NCBI GenBank assembly: GCA_010909165.1
Contig: MU008189.1
Coordinates: 62,001 to 126,000, forward strand
Length of the DNA stretch: 64,000 bases
Reading direction: 5' to 3'
From: Anthoceros angustus
Lineage: Eukaryota; Streptophyta; Anthocerotopsida; Anthocerotales; Anthocerotaceae
Shown here: one piece after another, positions 44,718 to 56,380 of the stretch
How positions within the stretch are numbered: the stretch's first letter is position 1
Layout of the letters: every line of letters starts with the position of its first letter
Translations under genes and position numbers: made by a program
The notes under the pieces: generated by a model
Databases searched by the model: none
What the model saw: only the letters and a program-made list of their open reading frames with translations
Told to the model about the DNA's origin: nothing

Positions 44718-46248
44718 TTAATTATTAGGGCACTATTCATTAGGGCTCCTATAAATCCCTATAATTAAAAATTAATTAATTCTTAGGGTTAGAAGTAGTT
44801 ATATTAGTTATTTATGGTTAATTGGTTACAACAACCTATAACCACCTACTTCATATCAACTCAATGTACTTTCTATTATGATTATCAATGCATAAGATCC
44901 TTTGAGCAAGTCTTTGATTCTCTTCATGGTATGAGAGTACTCTTGCTCTCAAATTGATTATGCAACTACAAGTATCTAAGGAGCTCCTCTTGGAGGCGAC
45001 ATCTATCTAGGATTTTCCTAGAAATGGAGTTTTCTTTTCCTATAATTGCTCCCTTTGAATGCATTTCATTTTAGCACATATTTCTTCTCTAACAATGCAT
45101 CATTGTTCTAATCCTTTGTCTAATCTCCAGGGATTTCCTCATCCCTAGAAGGAATAGGCATAGGATTAAGAGAAGAGATAGTCCTTTCCTACATCCTGTA
45201 ACACTAGAGTGAAGCCTACCACTTCTTTAAGGATTACATGGCTTGGGCTGAGCTCTTAACAGATGAGAAACTCAAGAACTTATATTCCGACAATGGTGGC
45301 GAGTTCACATCTCATCAATATGAGGAGCTTTGTCGAGCTGAAGGTATAGCTCAACAACTCACTGTTGTTTACACTGCTCAACAAAATGGCGTAGCTGAAA
45401 ACAAAAATTTATTGCTTCAAGAGATTACTGGTTGTTTGTTGACACAAGCTAATTTATCAAAAGCTTATTGGGTTGCGGCCCTACTTACAACAACATATCT
45501 CATTAATCGATAACCTACATCAGCGTTCAAGGTATGACTTCTTATGAAGCCTTTATTGGCAAGAAGCCTTCTATTGATCACCTCCGAATTTTGGATCTCC
45601 TGCTTATGTTTTTATTTCTAAAACATTGTGTAAGAAGTTAGATCCTAAAGCAGCTAATTTTCATTGGCTACACCGAAGGCATCAAAGGTTACAAATTATT
45701 TAACCCTTCCAATCGGCAACTTATTTATGCTCGTAGTGTTACTTTCCATGAGTCTTACCTATTTTCCTCACTAGTAGGAGCTGACCTTGCTGATTTTGAT
45801 GTTTCCTCTCCTGCTGAAGCCAATGATACCTCCTCTTTTGATGATACTGATTTCATAACCCTTCGTGCGCTCGTTCCACTTGATTGAACTGAGCGAGGAG
45901 GAGTTAGCACCCTTCCACCCACACAACTCTTACCCAATAGAGGAGCCTGTTGACACTCATGTTGATGAATTTGATGACCCTCTTGAGGGTGATGATGTAG
46001 AGTCTAATGATCCTCTAGATGATCCAGCTCTTGTGGAAGAAGCACCTGCACCCAGGTACAACCTCAAGTCACGTCCTGCTATTCCTGGTCCTACAGGTTG
46101 GAAGGAACCTCCTTTAGGATACCTAGCTGTTTTTAATGATCCTATCCCTCCTTTGTCCCTTTACTCACAAGCTGTCTGGAAAGCTACTCTTGAGCCAGAA
46201 GAACCACTTACCTTAAAACAAGCTTTCTTTTCTCCTGTTACATTTTAA
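44718..46248 (+). mobile_element. Ty1/copia element, LTR tail and PBS fused to integrase, decayed
   Basis: LTR-like DNA with TATAAATCCC (about 44750) ends TTCA at 44926. It is followed at once by TGGTATGAGAG, a one-mismatch form of the initiator-Met tRNA primer site TGGTATCAGAG. After about 300 bp the frame picks up the integrase core: LYSDNGGEFTSHQYEELC, YTAQQNGVAENKNLLLQE and AYWVAALLTTTYLINR. Next come shifted frames with SYEAFIGKKPSIDHLR, EGIKGYKLFNPSNRQLIY and a pre-reverse-transcriptase tail RYNLKSRPAIPGPTGWKEPP. Gag, protease and reverse transcriptase are absent, so it is a deletion derivative. Confidence 0.8.
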
Positions 46249-47850
46249 GTAAGCTGTATCTGCAACTTATGCAAGTGGAAATTCATGTTAGCTTAATTTC
46301 CTTTTATCAGCAGTCTCCTGGACATATTCTAAGAGATTACCACTGAATGACAGAAGGAAAATATATTCTTGTATCTTTTGTCAGTTCCTGTTTAGCCTTT
46401 CCCTTACCCACATCTCCAGCCTTTGCACACAAGCCACCAAATACCCGAGAAACCTCATCCATACACAACTTGTACATGTAATCATATCTGCAAATGTGCA
46501 CTCTGTCACACAGGGAAGCACATCAGCCTGCTTCATTCAGCTTGTGCTCAAGTCATTCGAGCCCAAGTTTCCTTCTCAAGTACAGTTTGTGGAGGAGGGG
46601 CGTCCATTCGTCATCAGTAGTATGCGAGGGAGAGGACTCCATCAAGTGAGGAGCATGTTTATCAGCCTGTGTATAAAAGATGCGTGTGCAAGCCCCATGA
46701 CGCACTTGTGTGCTACTTGCGAGCTGCAGGCCATGCCCATCATCCACCAAGGATTGTTGCTAATCTAAGGCCGTGCCGTGTGCCCTGCAAGGGCCACCAC
46801 CCACTATGGATTGCTCCTGATTTGCAGCCGCGCTCGCGCGATGCAGGAGTAGCCACACATCACGCCTGCACTATCATGCTGCAGAGAGATCACTAGATCC
46901 ATATATGTGTGCGGTGTGTGCTGCAGGCAAATCTGCAAATATGGGCGCTTCATTTTTCCATTCACGTTTGGTTGGTTAGCAAGCGGAGGGGGTGGTGCTA
47001 TAGGTTTTATGGCTATAGCTTTCCACTCACACTTTTATCCTAGGCCATCATGCTATTCTGCCTTATTAGGTTCTCAACCATGGAGCATGGAGGATCTGTT
47101 CTACAGCTTTTCTTTTCACAGCAGCGACAATAAGAAGGGAAGAAAGGAGGTATCTCACCTTTTCTGTCTTCTCTGGAGGCATGGTCCCAATCTTCTTCTT
47201 CCTCTTCTCCATTTTCGTCATTTGGTGAAGACAAGATAATCAAGCTAGTTGTCTGTTGATGGCTTCCTCGTGGACGCTGAGGAGTATGCTGGACCCTGGG
47301 CCTGCGTGAAGACGGGGTTGTTTTTGCGTGATGGGCCTTTGGAGGTTGTTTTCTGTTTTCTGCAAATTGGCCGCAAGAGTCCTTGTAAGCAAGTGATGCT
47401 CTCCTACTCTGGTCACTGGGCGCCTCCCAGCACGCCAGTGCCTGCTGTCTTCTGGCATATGCTTCACTCCTAGGTATCTTCAACCTCACCATTGCTCCTG
47501 CTTGCCCTTGTCAGAATAATGCAAGTTGTGGATGGAGACGGGTTTCCTGTACACCCGTTTTTAGTGGTTGAACGGAAATATGGCCTTATCCTTTCATTTA
47601 TTTTCGAACTTATTGAAGAAAATATTTTCAGTGATGTAAATTTATGCCATATTTACAGCCCATTGTCACGACCTGTTATTTCAACATTATTAATTATGAA
47701 GACAATAACAACTGAAATGCATTTTCAATTCAAGTTTTCATTTCAGTTTTTAGGCTCCTATTTCTCATCAAGTGGGAGTTTTGCTTAGCTGCTTCGCTGC
47801 TTAGCTGCTTAGCTGCTTAGCTGCTTAGAAGCACATATTATCCGCAAGTG
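46249..47850. other. Intergenic; possible hypothetical ORF
   Basis: A minus-strand frame with ATG at 47492 runs 150 codons to 47040 (basic N-terminal half, then ENGEEEEEDWDH). I do not recognise it and see no exon partners. A short GCTTAGCT microsatellite (8-bp unit, about six copies) lies at about 47785-47830. Confidence 0.3.
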
Positions 47851-48690
47851 CAGCAAGAGATATTCCACTCAATGGTCAGAGGAGTCAGGAATATGTGAGG
47901 CATGCTCACTTAGGAAGAGCCATTGTACTCCATTCCCTAAATCCACAGGAAGATCCACCAAATGGCTGGAGTTAGTCCATTCCGAGATATGTGGCCCATT
48001 CAAAAAATCAATTCATGGCTACTTTTACTTCATACTGATCATAGATGAACTGAGCCGATTTACTGTGTATTACCTACTGAAGCACAAGTCCCAGGCACTC
48101 ATTTGTTTTCAGGAGTATGCAACCTAGGCTAAGATGCAAACGGGAAAAACACTCCTTGCCATATGCTCAAATGGAGGAGGAGAACACGGTTGTAATACTT
48201 TCCTGCAATTCTGCAAGTCACATGGTATCAACAAACAAGTTACTACTCCCCATAGATCTCAGCAGAATGGGGTAGCTGAACGTATGAATAGAATAATTTA
48301 GATCATGCCATGACCATGTTGATCCACGCCAACTTACATAAATCTTACTTGCCAAAAGCCATGGCTCATGCAGTTTATCTAATGAATAGGTATGTGATGG
48401 CTGCTCCTCCACAATAAACTCCTTATGAAGTCTAGACAGGGCATAAACTTGACCTATCCAACATCAGGGTCTTCGGCTCTCCAGTATACTTATGTGCACA
48501 TGAAAGGAACCTGAACCAAATTAGAAAATCGTGCATAAAAACACATCTTCATCGGCTTCACAAATGGCATCAAGGGCTTTAAAATCATGCACCCACAAAC
48601 TCACCAGGTCACCCACTCACAAGATGTGACCTTCCTAGAAGACATGCAGGGATCAGTGATAGTGGGAGCACCACACAATTCTAACCCACA
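47851..48690 (+). mobile_element. Ty1/copia integrase fragment, decayed
   Basis: The translation with stops gives CEACSLRKSHCTPFPK (zinc-binding end), WLELVHSEICGPFKKS, IIDELSRFTVYYLLKHKSQA, NGGGEHG, HRSQQNGVAERMNRII and IRVFGSPVYLCAHERNL. This is a second copia family, distinct from the fragment at 45.2 kb in its spacing and residues. No LTR was identified. Confidence 0.75.
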
Positions 48691-49792
48691 TGACAACGAT
48701 GATGTTGTCCTTATTGGTGCAGCCCCACCTAGCCTGCACAACAACCATACACACATTAGTTAGAGCCTGCACAACCTACTTGTGTCCAGCCTGCACAAAT
48801 AGCTCACAACTAGCCTCACCTTCAATAGCAGCTAGCCTCAGCCACCTTTGACGAAGCCATCATCTTCAGCGACTTTGACAAGGCCGCCTCCTCATCGTCT
48901 ATGTAGCCTGCAACCTCCAACCCTGGACGTTGCCCACAGCATGCAGGAGACAACAATGGCTTCGACGAGGAGAACGATGGCAATGGCTTTCCCTCCGTGC
49001 ATCGTCCAAGGCCATGGCGACGATATCTTTAGCAGTGACACCACAAATCTAGACAAGGCGCAAATGGTCAGTAGCATCATGGAGCACGCCACAATGCGTG
49101 CAACATCCATAAATCACCGCCTCGCCTCAAAGATCAAGACCTGTGCACATGATCAACGCTCCACACACACACATGTATTGTTCTGATCAATATGAGAAGA
49201 TGGGCCTAACCTCTAATTGATTACCATACAAAATTATCATGGTATTAAAGCGATTAGCCTCTTATCCGATATAAATAATTATGATCTGCCCATCATATAG
49301 CATTGCCTGGGCTTCCATAGGCGACAACGCCTCCTAAGAAAAGCAGATCGAATTAACCAAAAATTGGAATGGCAAAGAGATCGCATAGAATCTATAAGCC
49401 CATGCTGCGGTATCGATATGGGTTCATCCACAAGCGAGCTTTTTGCCATGCCTCCATGCCCTATGCCCCATAATATGTACCCATATGCCCTAAGTCACCG
49501 CGATGCCCTCATGGCTCCAGGTGCGGGGCGTGGGGCAACTCTACGGATTCATCAGGATTATAGATTAATTATAATTCACCAATGTCGGTCATTGTACCGT
49601 TGTAACGTGGCGGTAAGCAGTCGCCGCCTTCACCGTGCAGACGCTGGTTCGGTTCCTAGGGCTGGCGGCATAGTAGGGTACGACCTAATATGTCTGCATA
49701 ATTTTTCCATCTCCCCGTAACATGGAGGCTGCCACCATGCCTGCATATTTTTCTCTCTCCCCGCAGTTCTGCAGCAGTTATGCCAAATATGT
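48691..49792. other. Intergenic, no gene recognised
   Basis: About 1.1 kb downstream of the copia fragment. The open frame at 48848-49186 is low-complexity and unassigned. Confidence 0.3.
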
Positions 49793-50015
49793 GTCCAAAT
49801 GGCCTAGGCCAAATGGACACACATTTATAAGAACGCCGTGATTAAGCATCCTGAGTTTGGATCGGTACTTTGATGGGGTGCCTAAAGGGAGTGGATGCGC
49901 TTGGTGCAAGTAGCTTAGGCACACCATGGTACAAGTTCTTAAATACCAAGTCCCATGACGGAAATCCGTCCTTAGTGGACTTAAATAAAATTCTTCTTCT
50001 TCTTCTTCTTCTTCT
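49793..50015 (+). repeat. 5S-rRNA-like dispersed repeat (Cassandra-like), copy 2
   Basis: It reads GTCCAAATGGCCTAGGCCAA, then ACACACATTTATAA, GTGATTAAGCATCCTGAG, GGTACTTTGATGGGGTG, GGGAGTGGATGCGCTTGGTG and ends TTAAATAAAATTC followed by a TTC run. The middle about 75 bp follows plant 5S rRNA from its TTAAGC box through GGATGGGTG to the GGGAAGTCCTCGTGTTGC 3' end. CCAAATGG-rich leader sequence followed by a 5S-like domain is the layout I recall for Cassandra TRIM LTRs. Confidence 0.65.
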
Positions 50016-50018
50016 TCA
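49989..50018 (+). repeat. (TTC)n microsatellite
   Basis: About nine TTC units at the 3' end of the 5S-like repeat. The equivalent site in the minus-strand copy is a run of T followed by CTTCTT. Confidence 0.9.
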
Positions 50019-50917
50019 TGCCGCGCGACAGAGGATGGGCACATGGGCATAGGTCATGGACATGGAACTATGACATCGACTTGCTGACAAGCATGGACCA
50101 TGGACACCGGGAACCGGTTCCAAACCATTGCCCTGGTGGTGGGCCCCACTATAAAATGGTGGATTCGCATTTACTTTGTAAGACAAAATAACCTCTAGCG
50201 ATCCTGCGCGGCCAGCTAGTTAGGCAGTTTTGGGTCAGTGCCGTAAGCATGTCTAGAAAGTTTGTGAAGGCTGGGAGTCTTTTTTTTTTTGGCTGTAAGT
50301 GGTGATTCTCAGAGTGCTGCATGTGGGGTAGTATCCAGGCCAGCAATCAGATCACTCGTGAGACTAGACCAAGAAGAGAAGTTCGCTTGGGAAAGAAACC
50401 TCAGAAGAGGTTCTTTGGCATAAGTAAATGAGAACTTATCAGAATCAGTCAGTTGTTGGTGCAGTAGGAAGATCTCCGGGGGGGCTTTCTTTCCTACTTT
50501 TTTCAAAAAATTCTAAAAATATTTACATAGACAAAAATCCTGATTCTCCATTACGGGCTCTTCCTCTGAGGGCTAGGCCTAAATATCGGGTGGCCAGGTA
50601 CGGCCTGGCGAACCCCATGCCATTGGGGTAGCATGGCCTTTCTTCTCTTCTCATCTCCTGTCCCCTATTTCGAAACTCAGTCTGGCCCTCAAACAGAACG
50701 AGTATGCGCCAAATCTGGCCTTCAGAATCCAGCCAGAACTGTATACAATTCATGAAGGGAACAACATGTTGGTCCCACAAGTCTGTTACTCTGGTGTTGT
50801 GCATCTTGCTACTTGTTCTCTGAGATGCCAGACCCAGAGACCTGAGACAGGAGACGTGTTCGAAATGCCTCTGCAGCAGACAAGTGGTTCCAATAGACTT
50901 CGCTTGAGCAAGGACTC
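50019..50917. other. Intergenic downstream of E+ PPR gene
   Basis: It contains the second copy of the 70-bp repeat at about 50130-50205 and an 11-nt T run at about 50280. Otherwise it is presumed 3' region of the minus-strand PPR gene. Confidence 0.35.
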
Positions 50918-53659
50918 TCAGCAGGTGCTTGCAGTTTCCAGGTCGGGACAAGCTGACAACCTGGCACGCAGCCTGCTAAGTTCGTCAAATATTTTTTTCC
51001 TCTCAGGGTGGTGCGCATCTTCCACCATAAATGTGTACACGTGATTATCTACTTCCATCCATGTCCGCCCAGGCTTCTTCTTGGAGCTTAGTCTCTGCAT
51101 CATCCGCCTGATATCGAGACTTTCCTCATGCCTCTCTGCTGCAGCGTACAGGCTAGACATAAGTACATACGCAGCTGTGTTCTGTGGGTCCAGCTCGATG
51201 ATAGATTCGAATGCCAGCATCCCAAGCTCAACATCACCATACGCACGGCAGGCTCCCAGCATAGACATCCACACGATACCGTCAGCTGAGTCAGGAATTT
51301 GGTTGATCAAGTCCATGGCTGCATGCAGATGACCAGCCCGACCGAGAAGGTCAACCATGCATGCATAGTGGCCCATGTCAGGGCTCACACCATGGTCTGT
51401 GGACATGGATTGTAACAGGTTGTAGCCCTCATCGAGTGAACCCGAATGGCTGCAGGTAGCCAGCAAGCAAAGGAAGGTGATTTTGTCTGGTTGAATGCTT
51501 TCCTGCTGCATTTGTTGGAAGAGTTTGAGGGCACTGTCCGTTTGCCCATCCAATGCGTAACCTGCAAACATTGAGTTCCACGACACTAGATCTGGTGTTT
51601 GCATTTTGTCAAATACCTTCCGCGCATCCTCAATAATCCCACACTTGGAATACATGTTGATAAGTGCATTGCCCACAATTACATCAGACTCAAATCCGAG
51701 TTTAACAACCTGAGCATGGATCTGCTTTCCTTGAGCCAGGGCAGCTATGCTGGCACAAGCCTGAAGGATACAGCTGATGATCACTTTGTTGGGATATAGA
51801 CCCTGCTGTTCCATTTGATAGAAAAGGTGAAGGGCATCTTCACCATCCCCAGTCTGAGCATACCCTTTCAAGATTGAACTCCACGAGACCAAGTCCTTAG
51901 GTGACAGTCTATCAAACACCGCCCGTGCACTCTCCAGGCTCCCGCAGGTAGTATACATATCAATCAGAGCACTGCCAACGAAACTGTCCGCCTCCAGACC
52001 AAGTTCAGTGACATATCGGTCCAAGAGCCTACCCTGATCTAACGCTCCTAAGCTGGTACATATTTTAAGAATACTGACAACAGTGATTTTATCAGGTTGC
52101 ATACCTTCGCATTGCATTTGATAGAATAATTGGAAAGCCTCCTTGCTCCCATTGAGCCTAGCACATGCTGCTATCATTGCAGTATAAGAAAACCTATCTT
52201 TTGTTGCCAATCTCTCATACACTGCACGAGCAAGCAACAGACTTCCGCAGTTGGCATACATGTCAATCAGGATGCTGCCGATGGCCGCATTGGCTTCAAT
52301 GTCACTATTTTCCAACCTGATATGAATAAGCTGGCCATGTTCCAGGGCTGCTAGGTTGGCACAGGCTCCTAAGACGCTCACAAATGTAGCCATGTCTGGG
52401 CTCGTTCCCTCCCTCTGCATTTGCCAAAACAGATCCAAGGCATCTCGCCCATGTTCTTGCTGAACATATCCTGCAACCATAGCGTTCCATGAAACCTGAT
52501 CCTTACTTGAAATGGCATCGAATGCATTGCGAGCATCCTCAATGTTTCCACACCTCGCATACATATTGACAAGGGTGCTGCCAATAAACGAATCCGACTG
52601 GAAGCCATGTTCTATAATCTGAGAATGGACCTGCTTACCGTTTTGCAGGGCTCCGATCCCTGTACACGCTTTCAAGGCATTGACAAACGTCACTTTGTCG
52701 GGAAGCAAGCCGTGCTGTTGCATCTGCTCAAACAGAAGGATTGCTTCTTGCCCGTGACCATGATGGGCATATGCAGCTATGATAGTTGCCCACGACACCA
52801 CATTCCTTGCTGATAGTTTGTCAAACACTCTGCGAGCATCATCAAGGCTCCCACATTTAGCATACATGTGAATGAGAGTGTTCCCAACAAAGACATTGGA
52901 CTCAAAACCACTTCTGACGACATGAGCATGGATCAGCTGGCCCTGAGACACTGCTGCTATGCTGGCACATGCCTTGAGAGCACTGACAAAAACATAGTCA
53001 TTCGGTGGCACACCTGAATCTTGCATTCGATGATAGAGTTGAATTGCCTGCTCACATCTTCCAAGCTTGGCATGCGCTCCGATGATGGTAGCCCATGCAA
53101 ACACATCTGGCGCAGGAAGTTGACAGAATACTGCGTTTGCTGCTGCCAAACTTCCACATACAGCAAACATCTGGATCAGCTGGTTGGCCAGAAAAACACT
53201 ACTCCCAAACCCACACTTCACGACAAGCGCTTGTGTATGTATTCCAGCTGCCAGATCTTTCTTGCTGGAGCAACACTGCAGAAGACAATACAGCAGGTTG
53301 GCGGTGACATTAGCCCCTCGCTGATGCATAATGTCCATAGCGTATATTGCGTCAGCAAGTTGCCCCTGCCGACACAGTTCGACCACATAGCTGGATGCCT
53401 GTAACGAGTTCATCTCCATCATCAGGCGTGAATCAGTGGAGGGGAGATCACTGTTCCCCCTTTGCCAAAATTCAGAATACCAACTATGCACGAATGGTTC
53501 GGCAGAGAGACTGCAGTACACTCGGTGTCCTTGCCGGTCTCTGTCCCTTGGTTCCAAAGCGTTCACTATAGGCCCCACCCGCGGAGCATCCAACTGTCTG
53601 CCAGCCATCAAGGCGACAATTCTCCTACTCCGCAATAAAGTCGCAAAACTGGAAGTCAT
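50918..53659 (-). CDS. PLS-class PPR protein with E/E+ C-terminus, no DYW domain
   Basis: Predicted organelle RNA-editing specificity factor, 913 residues from the first in-frame ATG at 53659 (MTSSFATLLRSRRIVALMAG, Ser/Arg-rich and targeting-like). The frame is open further upstream to a TAG at about 53764 but holds no earlier ATG. Most of the protein is repeated ALKACASIAAVSQGQLIHAH, MYAKCGSLDDARRVFD and VVSWATIIAAYAHHGHGQEA motifs. The C-terminus has a normal PG box (KKKPGRTWMEVDNHVYTF) and a short E+ (DAHHPERKKIFDELSRLRA), then stops after 15 more residues. It thus needs a DYW partner in trans. It is divergently arranged with the MO25-like gene, about 610 bp between start codons. Confidence 0.9.
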   Translation of the reverse strand: MTSSFATLLRSRRIVALMAGRQLDAPRVGPIVNALEPRDRDRQGHRVYCSLSAEPFVHSWYSEFWQRGNSDLPSTDSRLMMEMNSLQASSYVVELCRQGQLADAIYAMDIMHQRGANVTANLLYCLLQCCSSKKDLAAGIHTQALVVKCGFGSSVFLANQLIQMFAVCGSLAAANAVFCQLPAPDVFAWATIIGAHAKLGRCEQAIQLYHRMQDSGVPPNDYVFVSALKACASIAAVSQGQLIHAHVVRSGFESNVFVGNTLIHMYAKCGSLDDARRVFDKLSARNVVSWATIIAAYAHHGHGQEAILLFEQMQQHGLLPDKVTFVNALKACTGIGALQNGKQVHSQIIEHGFQSDSFIGSTLVNMYARCGNIEDARNAFDAISSKDQVSWNAMVAGYVQQEHGRDALDLFWQMQREGTSPDMATFVSVLGACANLAALEHGQLIHIRLENSDIEANAAIGSILIDMYANCGSLLLARAVYERLATKDRFSYTAMIAACARLNGSKEAFQLFYQMQCEGMQPDKITVVSILKICTSLGALDQGRLLDRYVTELGLEADSFVGSALIDMYTTCGSLESARAVFDRLSPKDLVSWSSILKGYAQTGDGEDALHLFYQMEQQGLYPNKVIISCILQACASIAALAQGKQIHAQVVKLGFESDVIVGNALINMYSKCGIIEDARKVFDKMQTPDLVSWNSMFAGYALDGQTDSALKLFQQMQQESIQPDKITFLCLLATCSHSGSLDEGYNLLQSMSTDHGVSPDMGHYACMVDLLGRAGHLHAAMDLINQIPDSADGIVWMSMLGACRAYGDVELGMLAFESIIELDPQNTAAYVLMSSLYAAAERHEESLDIRRMMQRLSSKKKPGRTWMEVDNHVYTFMVEDAHHPERKKIFDELSRLRARLSACPDLETASTC

Positions 53660-54272
53660 CTCATATGTCTGCGTGTGTAGTGCCCCTCCACTCCCCTCCT
53701 GCTGCTGACCCACGAAATGGACAGATCCACAGTCATCTTGTAGCGCTGCAAGAGAGTGTCTCTAGTCGAATCGTATCAGACCTGTAATCGTCAAGGTGAT
53801 CCCGGACAAAGTCTCCTGCCAAAATAAGAAGTGGAAGAGTCTGAATGTCCAGAGCGTCAAAACCCTAATCGAGAACGGATGCTTCAAGACCAGCAGTTGC
53901 TTTGATGAGGAGCAATCAGTCAGCTGGAACACGACAGTAACTCATCACGAATCGTTTGTCTCAACAATCCCTGCACAATGTTTCGGCTGCCTTTCATGGA
54001 CGGAGCCTCTGATAAGACTGTTGCGTGATCGCCTTGCATTCCAGAGGGTAAACCGGAGAAGGTTGTGGGTGGGTGAAGACTTGGATCTGGCGAGTTGGGC
54101 TTGAGCTGGAGCTGCAGCTGAGAGACAGGGATCATGGAGTGCACTTACTTCGAGGAATGAAGATTTATGCTGCCTCGGTAATGTGCTGCAGCCTGCAATA
54201 GATATCATGCCTGTTCCGGATCTACATGCTCAGTGGAGCACAATTGCGTCAGGTTGCTATCTGTAGAGGGCC
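53660..54272. promoter_or_regulatory. Bidirectional intergenic region between PPR and MO25-like genes
   Basis: The two flanking genes are divergent, so this region must carry both 5' regions. No TATA box or conserved element stood out. Confidence 0.4.
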
Positions 54273-55319
54273 ATGTCTTTCTCATTCTTCAAGCAATTCA
54301 AGTTGAAGTCGCCACAGGATTTGGTGAGGGTGACCAAGGATGCGCTGCTGGCCCTTGACTCGAAAACCGTTTCTGATGTCCGCCTCCTGGACAAGGCTCT
54401 GGAGGAGGTGGACAAGAATCTGCTGGCAATGAAGCATATGCTTGTTGGCGAAGGTGATGTGGATCCAAATTCCGAGCAGGTTGCGCAGCTCACTGTTGAG
54501 GTGTGCAAGGATGATTTCCTGGAGCTCTTGGTCCAGAAGATGCCGACGCTTGGCTGGGAGGCAAGGAAAGACGCGGTGCACATTTGGTGCACTCTGTTGA
54601 GGCAGAAGGTTGGATCCACGAACTGCGGACTGGAATATGTGCAAGCTCACCCTGAGTTGCTTGACTTTCTTGTGTCATGCTACGAGAGCAAGGACATCGC
54701 ACTGAATTGTGGCAACATGCTAAGAGAGTGTGCAAGGTATCCTGGTCTGGCCAAGTATATGTTGGAGTCTGCCAGCTTTGAACTCTTCTTCAAGTATGTG
54801 GAGCTGCCAAATTTCGACATTGCGTCTGACGCATTCACCACTTTGAAGGAGCTGCTTACCAGGCACGATACTGTTGTCTTTGAGTTTCTCCAGACGCATT
54901 ATAGGCACTTTTTTGAGTTGTATGACAGGCTTCTCAGCTCGACCAACTATGTCACACGGAGGCAATCCCTCAAGCTTTTAGGGCAGTTCCTGTTAGAGCG
55001 GCCGAATGCTCCCATTATGATGCAGTATATTTCTGAGGTGCGCAACCTGAGGATGATGATGATATTGATTAAGGATCCTAGCAAGAACATTCAATCCTCA
55101 GCGTTTCATGTATTCAAGGTGTTTGTCGCTAATCCCAACAAGTCCCAAGAAATCGTTGATTTGCTCGTGAAGAACCGGGACAAGTTGTTGAGGTTTCTGG
55201 AGAACTTTCATCTTGACAAGGAGGATGACCAGTTTGTGGAAGAGAAAGATCTCCTTATCAGAGAGCTTGAAGCGTTGCGAGAGCCTTCCATGTCAAGTGG
55301 ATTCTCTAAGAAGCGATAG
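54273..55319 (+). CDS. MO25/CAB39-like scaffold protein, intronless
   Basis: MO25 proteins are helical-repeat scaffolds that hold STE20/GCK-type kinases in an active state. In plants they act in cell polarity and cytokinesis signalling. The 348-residue frame begins MSFSFFKQFKLKSPQDLVR and contains the family signatures KDDFLELLVQKMPTLGWEAR, ALNCGNMLRECARYPGLAKY, FDIASDAFTTLKELLTRH and NYVTRRQSLKLLGQFLLERP. It ends with FVANPNKSQEIVDLL and ENFHLDKEDDQFVEEK. Length matches the family (about 340). It lacks introns although the traced housekeeping neighbours average a 90-nt intron every 100-200 bp; a retrocopy origin is possible. No frameshift or stop is present, so it looks functional. Confidence 0.95.
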   Translation: MSFSFFKQFKLKSPQDLVRVTKDALLALDSKTVSDVRLLDKALEEVDKNLLAMKHMLVGEGDVDPNSEQVAQLTVEVCKDDFLELLVQKMPTLGWEARKDAVHIWCTLLRQKVGSTNCGLEYVQAHPELLDFLVSCYESKDIALNCGNMLRECARYPGLAKYMLESASFELFFKYVELPNFDIASDAFTTLKELLTRHDTVVFEFLQTHYRHFFELYDRLLSSTNYVTRRQSLKLLGQFLLERPNAPIMMQYISEVRNLRMMMILIKDPSKNIQSSAFHVFKVFVANPNKSQEIVDLLVKNRDKLLRFLENFHLDKEDDQFVEEKDLLIRELEALREPSMSSGFSKKR

Positions 55320-56380
55320 GTGGCAGTGGAATGTGTGTATACCAAGCATGTTATAATTTGCCGATTGGTGGAGGCCTCCAAGACTGGCTTTCACACACAA
55401 CCAGCAGCAGATTGGATTCCTCAAGAGTTTACCTTCTCTGCCTGCGCTCGGAGGATTTCATGGTTTCTCTTGTGCGTCTGCAGGAGTACCGTATTCTTCA
55501 TCGGAAGACAATCACAGAAAAAGAAATGATTCGTGAAGAAGGTATCCATGGTGTGGCACATAACTTCATTACATTTACTACATAGTCTACCTTGTTGAGT
55601 CTCTCGGTATTTAGGGCCGGCGGGTTTTGAAAGGCTCAAATTTTAATATGAATATCTAAGTATTATCAAGAACATAGTAAGTAGGTCAATATATTTGAGA
55701 AAACAATTGGTGACTGTGTTGTCCGGATGTATGTTCCCAGGAATCATCCTGCGGCTGCCGGCAGCGGTTTGGCCTCTCTGCTTGGCCATGCATCTCACTC
55801 TGTTGCATCTAACCACCATGTAGCATGTGGGAATGGAATCACGAAGCAGATCTCATACTGCTTCGGCCCTGCTTGGGAGCCAGAAACATCCACCGTCCTG
55901 CTCCTAAAACTCTTGACGTCCGTAAGCAAGGCAAGAGCAGCTGCCTGATTTAGGGTTTTATCATACACAAACAACTGCCTTCCTAGCTGTGTACTCCTCC
56001 GGAAGAGGCAGAGTTTAGAGGAAAGCTGAAGACGGTTCCTCCTCTGCAGTGTTCAGGGCATAACAACATCACCATTGTTGACCATCATGGCTTCGTTCTC
56101 TTTGGATGGGAGCTACTCCAACGTTTGGCTTTTCCTCTTTGGATAAGCTGTGATGTATGTTCCCCACTGCAGCATTTGATTGCAGTACATCAATGGCTGA
56201 AAGCTTTTCACCTCATGCCGTTTTTTTTGACGAGGAATCCAGGAACTGTTGGATATGATGAGATGGAGAGTTTCAAGCCGCATTGCCTAGTCTAGTATTT
56301 CCACCGGTCCGTATTTCCACCGGCCCAGGGTTTCTTCTGGACACTTCGTCTCAATCCACGTACTCAAGGCCAGATCGTTG
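55320..56380. other. Downstream region of MO25-like gene; no gene recognised
   Basis: Presumed 3' untranslated region followed by unassigned DNA. Short open frames at 55331-55585 and 55727-55948 have no family resemblance. Confidence 0.35.
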
